From NCBI GenBank assembly GCA_903930745.1, contig CAIYZX010000243.1:1-19701 (forward strand): a DNA stretch of 19,701 nt. The letters are read 5' to 3'. The notes under the pieces were generated by a model. It was not told where the DNA came from. It ran no database searches and worked only from the letters and a program-made list of their open reading frames with translations. Of this stretch, positions 14,410 to 19,701 are shown piece by piece (within the stretch, counting starts at the first letter, position 1; the number at the start of each line of letters is the position of its first letter). Made by a program: the position numbers and the translations under genes. The stretch is from an uncultured Chloroflexota bacterium (GTDB lineage: Bacteria > Chloroflexota > Limnocylindria > Limnocylindrales > CSP1-4).

Positions 14410-15201
14410 ATGACGGACACAACGCCGATCGTCCGCGTCTCCGGCCTCGGCAAGGTCTTCGCGGGGCATGACGGCTCCCGCACGCCCGCGCTGGACAACG
14501 TCAATCTCGAGATCCACGCGGGCGAGCTCGTCTCGCTCATCGGCCCGTCCGGCTGCGGCAAGTCCACGCTCCTGCGTGCCATCGGGGATCTCGTCGCGCC
14601 CACCGCGGGTGACGTGCAGGTCAACGGCAAGCCCGCCGCGAGGGCCCGCCTGGACCATGACTACGGGATGGTCTTCCAGGCCCCGGTCCTGTTCGACTGG
14701 CGCACGGTGGAGGACAACGTCGCGCTCCCCCTGGAGGTCCTGGGCTGGGAGCGGGCCGCCCGCCGCGAGCGCGCCCAGCAGATGCTGGAGCTCGTGGAGC
14801 TGGGTGACGCCGGCCGACGGATGCCGTACGAGCTGTCCGGCGGGATGCAGCAGCGCGTCAGCATCGCCCGCGCCCTGGCGTTCGAGCCGGGCCTCCTCCT
14901 CATGGACGAGCCGTTCGGCGCCCTGGACGAGATGACCCGCGAGCGGCTCAACGACGTGGTCCTGCGGATCCGCGAGCGGACCGGCACCACGGTGGTCTTC
15001 GTGACCCACTCCATCCCGGAGGCCGTCTACCTGTCCACGCGCGTGGTGGTGATGGCCGCGCGACCGGGGCGGATCACGGACGTCGTGCACGTGGACCTCC
15101 CGTTCCCGCGGAGCGACGAGACGCGCGAGTCCGCTCGCTACTACGACCTCGTGACCACCGTCCGCGAGGCGCTCCGTACAGGGGAATCCACCGCATCCTG
15201 A
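14410..15201 (+). CDS. ABC importer ATP-binding protein, NitT/TauT (SsuB/TauB/ThiZ-like) family
   Basis: Cytoplasmic ATPase of an ABC uptake system, 263 aa. Walker A GPSGCGKST at 45-53, Q-loop Gln90 followed by APVLFDWRTVEDN (the DWRTV pattern is characteristic of nitrate/sulfonate/thiamine-precursor importers), signature LSGGMQQR at 142-149, Walker B LLLMDEP with Asp166-Glu167, and His200. No permease or binding protein lies beside it, so the partners are elsewhere or to be shared. Position after the beta-alanine transaminase suggests a pyrimidine, hydantoin or related import role. Start is uncertain: ATG 14410 and GTG 14377 both lack a Shine-Dalgarno; I prefer ATG because it leaves the usual short lead before the first strand. 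Confidence 0.85.
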   Translation: MTDTTPIVRVSGLGKVFAGHDGSRTPALDNVNLEIHAGELVSLIGPSGCGKSTLLRAIGDLVAPTAGDVQVNGKPAARARLDHDYGMVFQAPVLFDWRTVEDNVALPLEVLGWERAARRERAQQMLELVELGDAGRRMPYELSGGMQQRVSIARALAFEPGLLLMDEPFGALDEMTRERLNDVVLRIRERTGTTVVFVTHSIPEAVYLSTRVVVMAARPGRITDVVHVDLPFPRSDETRESARYYDLVTTVREALRTGESTAS

Positions 15202-15318
15202 CACACCTGTCATCCAACCGAAAGGTTCGCGGCGGCAGAGTGGCGGGGACGACACGTCCTTCGCCGGGATCGGCCAGTCCAAGCGTGACCCCCGGCGCCA
15301 CCCGGGAGCGCATCGCGC

Positions 15319-16953
15319 ATGAACCTCAAGCCAATCGCCGCCATCGGCCTCCTCGCCGTGGGCATCGGCGCCGTTGGCGTCTCCGTCTTCGGCATCGGCC
15401 TGCCTGCGTCAACGTCCACGGTCACGTATCGGACCGCCACGGCCGCCACCACCACGGTCCAGCAGACGGCGGCTGCCAGCGGCACGCTCGTGGCCGCCAC
15501 CAGGTACGAACTGGCGTTCGGCAGCGCGCCGGTCGCCATCGACGGGACGGCGAGCTCGTCCTCGTCAAGCGCCGCCTCGGCGGCCTCGGCCAGCTCGGTG
15601 TCCAACGCGAGCTCCGGCGCCGGTGGCGCCTCCCTCACGGTCACGTGGCCCGTGACCGCCGTGAAGGTTGCCGTTGGCGACCTCGTCAAGCAGGGCGACA
15701 CCCTGGCCACCGCGGACACAACCACCGCCGAGCTGGCGGTCCGCCTCGCGGAGGCGAACCTTGCGGCGGCGAAGGAGCAGAAGGCCACGGACCTCGCCGG
15801 CGGCACGGACACAGCACGCCAGGCGGCCAAGGACCAGCTCACGAGCGCCCAGCAGTCGCTGGCCAACGCCAGGGCGTCCTATGCGGGCACCGTGGCGCAG
15901 AACAACATCAGCCTCTCGCGGGCGCAGGACCAGCTGGACGCGGCCAATGCGAAGTACACCGCCGACAAGGCGGCGGGCGCGCCCGCGGACACGCTGACCG
16001 CGGACAAGGCCTCCATCTCCAGTGCGGAGGACAACCTGACCTCCGTCAAGCTGCAGATCGCCGGCTCCAACCGCCAGGCGTCCAGCCAGGTGACGAGCGC
16101 GAAGTCCCAGGTCACCAGCGCCCAGCGCAACTACACGCAGGCCACGTCCAGCGCCGATGACGCGACGCTCGCCAATGACGACGTGGCGATCCTCAACGCG
16201 GAGACCGCGCTCGCGGACGCGAAGACCGCCCTCGAGAACGCCACGCTGGTGGCGCCGATGGACGGCCGCATCACCGTCGTCAACGCGGTCGTGGGCGAGG
16301 AGAGCACCGGCACGGCCGTGGAGCTCCAGTCGCTCCAGCTGGCCACCACGGTCAGCGTGGGCGAGTCCGACATTCTCTCGCTGGCCGTTGGCCAGGACGC
16401 CACCGTGGACGTGACCGCCACCGGCTCCTCGCTCAGCGGACGCGTGACCGCGGTTGACCCGGTCGCCGCCTCGTCCGGCTCCAGCAGCGTCGTCTCGTAC
16501 ACCGTGACCGTGCTCCTCGACGAGGCCGCCGCCACGGCCGCCACGACCACCACGGCCGCCGCCTCGGCCACCCCGGCTGCAACGCCGCTCGCTGGCATGT
16601 CGGCGGAGGTCACGGTGGTCATCGCCAAGGCGGAGAACGTGCTCGCGGTCCCGGCGATCGCCCTCTCCGGCACGTCCGGCTCCTACACGGTCCGCGTCCT
16701 CAACAGCGACGGCACCGTGGAGTCCCGGAGCGTCCAGGTGGGCCTGATCGCGTCCGACTACGCGGAGATCACCTCCGGCGTGACGGCGGGCGAGGCGATC
16801 GTCACCGGCAGCTCTGCGGACAAGACCACCACGAGCTCCTCGTCGTCCAGTGGGACCGGCAGCGGCCGCGACGGCGGCGGCTTCGGCGGCCTCAGCGGTG
16901 GCGGCGGCTTCCCGCAGCCTCCCAACGGCGGCGGCCAGATGCCGGGCCAGTGA
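15319..16953 (+). CDS. MacA-like membrane-fusion adaptor (HlyD/RND periplasmic-adaptor family)
   Basis: Adaptor subunit of an ABC efflux system, 544 aa. An N-terminal membrane anchor covers about 5-28. Lipoyl half-motifs are at about 107-133 (VTAVKVAVGDLVKQGDTLATAD) and 307-327 (ATLVAPMDGRITVVNAVVGEE). Between them a helical coiled-coil of about 135-305 is rich in Ala, Gln and Lys. Beta-barrel and membrane-proximal domains follow, with LAVPAIAL at 442-449. Odd features are a Ser/Ala linker at 77-104 inside the first lipoyl half, an Ala/Thr run at 402-423, and a Ser- then Gly/Pro/Gln-rich tail from about 503. In a single-membraned cell it would act outside the membrane without TolC. The in-frame ATG has only a weak GGGAG upstream. 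The next gene begins 3 nt after the stop. Confidence 0.88.
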   Translation: MNLKPIAAIGLLAVGIGAVGVSVFGIGLPASTSTVTYRTATAATTTVQQTAAASGTLVAATRYELAFGSAPVAIDGTASSSSSSAASAASASSVSNASSGAGGASLTVTWPVTAVKVAVGDLVKQGDTLATADTTTAELAVRLAEANLAAAKEQKATDLAGGTDTARQAAKDQLTSAQQSLANARASYAGTVAQNNISLSRAQDQLDAANAKYTADKAAGAPADTLTADKASISSAEDNLTSVKLQIAGSNRQASSQVTSAKSQVTSAQRNYTQATSSADDATLANDDVAILNAETALADAKTALENATLVAPMDGRITVVNAVVGEESTGTAVELQSLQLATTVSVGESDILSLAVGQDATVDVTATGSSLSGRVTAVDPVAASSGSSSVVSYTVTVLLDEAAATAATTTTAAASATPAATPLAGMSAEVTVVIAKAENVLAVPAIALSGTSGSYTVRVLNSDGTVESRSVQVGLIASDYAEITSGVTAGEAIVTGSSADKTTTSSSSSSGTGSGRDGGGFGGLSGGGGFPQPPNGGGQMPGQ

Positions 16954-16955
16954 CC

Positions 16956-17630
16956 ATGCGACGCCCCATCATCGATCTCGCGGGAGCCTCGCGGATCTAC
17001 GACCTCGGCCGCGTCCAGGTGCCGGCGCTGGTGGATGCCAGCCTGCGCGTGGACGAGGGGGAGTTCGTGGCCATCATCGGCCCGTCCGGCTCCGGCAAGT
17101 CCACCCTCATGAACATCCTGGGCTGCCTCGACCGGCCCACCGCCGGCCAGTACGTCCTGGACGGGACGCCCGTGGAGGAGCTGGACGACGACGGCCTCGC
17201 CTTCGTCCGCAGCCGCCTCATCGGGTTCGTGTTCCAGAGCTACAACCTGCTGCCGCGCACGTCCGCGCTGGAGAACGTGGCCACGCCGCTGCTCTACCAG
17301 GGCGTCCCGAAGCGCGAGCGCCTGCAGCGGGCCCAAGCCGCCCTGGAGCGCATGGGTTTGGGCGACCGCATGGACCACGAGCCCTCCGAGCTCTCCGGCG
17401 GCCAGCAGCAGCGCGTGGCGATCGCCCGGGCGCTGGTCACCAACCCGCGCCTGATCCTCGCGGACGAGCCCACGGGCAACCTGGACTCCAAGACCGGCGA
17501 GGAGGTCCTGGAGCTCTTCCACGAGCTCAACGACCAGGGCGTCACCATCGTCCTCATCACCCACGACAGCGACGTGGGGGTCCGCGCCGGCCGGCAGGTC
17601 CACGTCCGCGACGGGAGGATCGCCGCATGA
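16956..17630 (+). CDS. MacB-like ABC exporter ATPase (LolD/MacB family)
   Basis: ATP-binding subunit of the export system, 224 aa. Walker A GPSGSGKST at 42-50, Q-loop Gln94 (FVFQSYNLLPRTSALENV, the classic MacB/LolD pattern), signature LSGGQQQR at 146-153, Walker B LILADEPTGNLDS with Asp170-Glu171, and His203. Unlike E. coli MacB, ATPase and permease are separate genes, the usual Gram-positive arrangement. ATG 16956 sits 3 nt after the adaptor stop. A GTG at 16950 overlaps that stop and would add two residues; either start implies translational coupling. The stop overlaps the permease start as ATGA. Confidence 0.94.
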   Translation: MRRPIIDLAGASRIYDLGRVQVPALVDASLRVDEGEFVAIIGPSGSGKSTLMNILGCLDRPTAGQYVLDGTPVEELDDDGLAFVRSRLIGFVFQSYNLLPRTSALENVATPLLYQGVPKRERLQRAQAALERMGLGDRMDHEPSELSGGQQQRVAIARALVTNPRLILADEPTGNLDSKTGEEVLELFHELNDQGVTIVLITHDSDVGVRAGRQVHVRDGRIAA

Positions 17631-18844
17631 GCCTCCTCGAGCTCGTCCGGCTCGCCATCAGCCGCCTCGGCACCAGCCGGGTCCGCTCCTTCCTCACGAT
17701 GCTGGGCATCATCATCGGCGTCGCGTCCGTGGTGGCCCTCGTGTCCGTGGGCCAGGGGGCCTCCACCGGCATCACGAACCGGATCTCCAGCCTGGGCACC
17801 AACCTGCTCACGATCAACGCCGGCGCCACGTTCAGCGGTGGCGTCCGGAGCGCGGCCGGCTCCGCGACCACCCTCACCCTGGACGACGCGGCCGCGATCG
17901 GCGAGGTCTCCGGCGTGGCGGCCGTCTCCCCGGAGCTCTCCACGTCCGCGTTCGTGGTCGCGGGCGACCTCAACACCACCACCACGGTGCTGGGCACCAC
18001 GCAGGACTACCCGACGGTGCGCGCGTACGAGCTCTGGCAGGGCTCGTTCCTCACGGACACGTCCGTGGAGCAGGCGCTCCGCGTGGCGGTCCTGGGTGCC
18101 ACCACCGCGGAGGACCTGGGCCTGGACGCCTCGTCCATCGGCAGCGAGATCACCGTGGGCGGCATCCCGTTCGAGGTGGTGGGCATCCTGCAGACCAAGG
18201 GCAGCACCGGCTTCTCCAGCGGCGACGACCAGGTGCTGATCCCGGTCTCCACGCTCAAGCGCTACTTCACCGGTACCGCGTCCACGGGCGTCCGGTCCAT
18301 CGGCGTCTCGGTGGCCACGGCCAAGCAGATGGAGACCGTCAAGGCGGAGATCACCGCGGTGCTCGAGGAGCGCCACGGCATCTCGTCCACCGAATCGGAC
18401 GACTTCTCGATCGCCGACCAGACCCAGCTCCTCTCCACGGCAACGTCGATCTTCGGACTCCTGACCGTGCTGCTGGCGGGCGTTGCCTCGATCAGCCTGA
18501 TCGTGGGCGGCATCGGGATCATGAACATCATGCTGGTCTCGGTCCGCGAGCGGACGCGGGAGATCGGCATCCGCAAGGCCATCGGCGCGCGCAGCCGCGA
18601 CATCCTCCTGCAGTTCATGGTGGAGGCCCTCGTGCTCTCCATCCTGGGCGGCGTGATCGGCGTGCTCGTGGGCCTCGTGGCGTCCGCGCTCATCGGCGCC
18701 CTCGCGGGCTGGGGCTTCGTCTTCAACCCCCTCACGCTCGTGGTGGCGACGGTCTTCTCCCTGGTGGTGGGCGTGCTCTTTGGGGTCTGGCCGGCGCGCC
18801 AGGCTGCCAAGCTCAACCCCATCGCCGCGCTGCGCTTCGAGTAG
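17627..18844 (+). CDS. MacB-like ABC exporter permease (FtsX family)
   Basis: Membrane subunit of the export system, 405 aa. One transmembrane helix at about 21-43 (FLTMLGIIIGVASVVALVSVG) is followed by a MacB-type extracytoplasmic domain at about 45-265. Three more helices, at about 272-305, 332-360 and 370-390, make up the FtsX domain. SVRERTREIGIRKAIGA at 305-321 is the conserved coupling segment, and the protein ends LNPIAALRFE as is typical. GGGAGG at 17613-17618 is 8 nt from the ATG, inside the ATPase gene. Substrate cannot be read; MacB relatives export peptides, lipids or antimicrobials. Confidence 0.94.
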   Translation: MSLLELVRLAISRLGTSRVRSFLTMLGIIIGVASVVALVSVGQGASTGITNRISSLGTNLLTINAGATFSGGVRSAAGSATTLTLDDAAAIGEVSGVAAVSPELSTSAFVVAGDLNTTTTVLGTTQDYPTVRAYELWQGSFLTDTSVEQALRVAVLGATTAEDLGLDASSIGSEITVGGIPFEVVGILQTKGSTGFSSGDDQVLIPVSTLKRYFTGTASTGVRSIGVSVATAKQMETVKAEITAVLEERHGISSTESDDFSIADQTQLLSTATSIFGLLTVLLAGVASISLIVGGIGIMNIMLVSVRERTREIGIRKAIGARSRDILLQFMVEALVLSILGGVIGVLVGLVASALIGALAGWGFVFNPLTLVVATVFSLVVGVLFGVWPARQAAKLNPIAALRFE

Positions 18845-18891
18845 CCCTTCCCTGAACCCTCCCATTCCCAACCCAACAACCCGACAACCCG
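18845..18891 (+). other. C-rich, G-poor intercistronic stretch with an 8-bp tandem repeat
   Basis: Between the permease stop and the last gene, a stretch of 46 nt contains only two G and is dominated by C and A, in striking contrast to the surroundings. ACAACCCG is repeated in tandem at 18876-18883 and 18884-18891. Such unstructured C-over-G RNA is what Rho loads on; it could also keep the following ribosome-binding site open. Confidence 0.4.
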
Positions 18892-18913
18892 ACCTGCGAC
18901 AGAGGAGCTTCCG

Positions 18914-19540
18914 ATGACCGATCCGATGGACAAGAGCTGGGCCCAGCCCGAGGGGTCGCCCGCCGGCGGCCCCATCCCCGCCAACACGCCGCTGGTGACC
19001 CCGCGCAAGGGTTCCGGCGGGAGCGGCAAGGGTGGCGGCCTCATGAACGCCGTGCTGATCGTGGCCGCAATCGTGGCCGTGGGCGGCATCGCGTTCTCGG
19101 TGGGCCGGATGACCGCCCCCACGTCATCTCGTGGCCAGTTCGGCGGCAACGGCCAGGGTTTCACGCCCGGCACCTCGTTCGCCCCGGGATCCTCGTTCAC
19201 GCCCGGCGGGCAGGGGATGCCCGGTGGCTTCGGCGACCGAACCATGACCGTCACGGGCACGGTGAAGAGCACCGACGGCTCCACGCTGGTCCTCACGACG
19301 GCCGACGGCCAGGAGATGACCATCTCGCTCTCCGGCACCACGTACCACGCGCAGGCGGCGGCGACGGCTGCCGATGTCACCGCGGGCTCCACGGTCTCGG
19401 TCTCGCTGTCCGGGTTCGGCGGCTTCCGGCCGGGCGACCAGGGTGGCGCGGCGGCCTCCGGCGACCCCGGTGCGGCGGGTGGCCAGCCCGGCCAGGGCAC
19501 GCTCACCGCAACGGACGTGACGATCACCAGCGGGAAGTAG
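18914..19540 (+). CDS. Membrane-anchored DUF5666-like protein
   Basis: Unknown function, 208 aa. An N-terminal cytoplasmic Pro/Gly-rich segment of about 43 residues, one transmembrane helix at about 44-65, then an extracytoplasmic Gly/Pro/Gln-rich linker with repeated SF-x-PG units (88-99). A small beta domain at about 110-166 (MTVTGTVKSTDGSTLVLTTADGQEMTISLS) resembles the OB-like DUF5666 fold. A Gly-rich stretch and a final beta strand follow. AGAGGAG at 18901-18907 gives a 6-nt spacer. Location after the MacAB-like genes and the shared Gly/Pro/Gln-rich composition with the adaptor tail suggest the products work together, perhaps as an accessory of the exporter. Confidence 0.75.
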   Translation: MTDPMDKSWAQPEGSPAGGPIPANTPLVTPRKGSGGSGKGGGLMNAVLIVAAIVAVGGIAFSVGRMTAPTSSRGQFGGNGQGFTPGTSFAPGSSFTPGGQGMPGGFGDRTMTVTGTVKSTDGSTLVLTTADGQEMTISLSGTTYHAQAAATAADVTAGSTVSVSLSGFGGFRPGDQGGAAASGDPGAAGGQPGQGTLTATDVTITSGK

Positions 19541-19577
19541 GGGCCGAGCGCCGTCGTTGTGCGCGATCTCCCACCGG

Positions 19578-19607
19578 CAGCCCGGGATCCCGCGAGGGCC
19601 CGGGCTG
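19578..19607. terminator. Hairpin downstream of the exporter operon
   Basis: CAGCCCGGG and CCCGGGCTG form a perfect 9-bp stem around 12 nt, 37 nt past the last stop, followed by TTCGCTGT. It is nearly symmetric and could serve genes converging from both sides. Confidence 0.6.
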
Positions 19608-19649
19608 TTCGCTGTCCGCGCCGGGTGTCCGCGCCCGGGCCTGGCCAGG

Positions 19650-19700
19650 TCAGGCGGGGATGGGCCTCTGCCAGAGGGGGCGGACCAGGACCGTGGAGAC
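19650..19700 (-). CDS. Possible 3' end of a gene entering from the right
   Basis: A minus-strand frame reads VSTVLVRPLWQRPIPA and then stop TGA, running open to the window edge. The composition is protein-like (an alternating hydrophobic strand and Trp), unlike the Pro/Arg/Gly-rich shadow frames here, and the bidirectional hairpin at 19578-19607 would sit between convergent genes. Only 16 residues are visible, so this is tentative and the product cannot be named. Confidence 0.25.
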   Translation of the reverse strand, partial: VSTVLVRPLWQRPIPA

Positions 19701-19701
19701 C

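Noticed and set aside
12982..15282. 766-aa minus-strand open frame opposite the aminotransferase and ABC ATPase
   Set aside because: His/Asp/Arg/Val-rich shadow with no motif, spanning two real genes and their gap.
15202..15318. Promoter for the exporter genes
   Set aside because: The 117-nt gap has a small AACC-GAAA-GGTT hairpin (15216-15227) but no -10-like hexamer I could defend.
16850..17626. N-terminal extension of the permease frame to 16850
   Set aside because: The added 259 residues are an Arg/Pro/Gly shadow of the ATPase gene. ATG 17627 has a good GGGAGG and the ATGA overlap.
18871..18891. ACAACCCG tandem repeat as a CRISPR or phage attachment site
   Set aside because: Only two 8-bp units with no spacers, and no integrase or cas gene is in the window.

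Overview
The window is a very GC-rich (roughly 70% by eye) chromosomal segment with 14 complete protein genes and a possible 3' fragment of one more at the right edge. It contains no RNA genes, insertion sequences, phage genes or CRISPR array that I can see. The malate dehydrogenase is of the LDH-like type known from Chloroflexus. The LLM oxidoreductase looks F420-type, the subtilases are secreted, the ABC-exporter adaptor is membrane-anchored, and there is no sign of an outer membrane. Together these suggest a single-membraned GC-rich bacterium, most likely Chloroflexota (Limnocylindria/Ellin6529-like) or less likely an actinobacterium. This placement is inference; no rRNA marker is present.

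Layout. (1) 1-1110: mdh, a TCA-cycle malate dehydrogenase with its own -10 and terminator hairpin. (2) 1138-6630: two tandem secreted subtilisin-family (S8) proteases, each preceded about 100 nt upstream of its start by a nearly identical 16-bp palindrome, and closed by a strong terminator hairpin. (3) 6683-7579: an Lgt-like multispanning membrane protein that lacks most Lgt catalytic residues and is probably translated from a leaderless GTG. It converges with the next gene, sharing a CTAG stop. (4) 7576-15201: a pyrimidine-catabolism locus. On the minus strand, from a divergent promoter region, run beta-ureidopropionase, LLM oxidoreductase, dihydropyrimidinase, an ABM-domain protein and an iron-type alcohol dehydrogenase. 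On the plus strand run a class III aminotransferase and an ABC importer ATPase. (5) 15319-19540: a MacAB-like export system (adaptor, ATPase, permease) followed by a membrane-anchored DUF5666-like protein.

How region 4 could work: dihydropyrimidinase opens dihydrouracil or dihydrothymine, the amidase releases beta-alanine, CO2 and ammonia, the aminotransferase makes malonate semialdehyde, and the alcohol dehydrogenase could reduce this to 3-hydroxypropionate. The expected first enzyme, dihydropyrimidine dehydrogenase (PreTA-type), is absent from the window. The LLM flavin/F420 enzyme sits where it would be expected, which makes it the most interesting open question here. The importer ATPase has no permease or binding protein beside it.

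Regulatory structure is unusually readable. There are several TANNNT-type -10 boxes, translational-coupling overlaps (ATGA) and GC hairpins with little or no U-tract. A terminator hairpin sits exactly at the predicted start of the LLM transcript, and a C-rich, G-poor stretch precedes the last gene.
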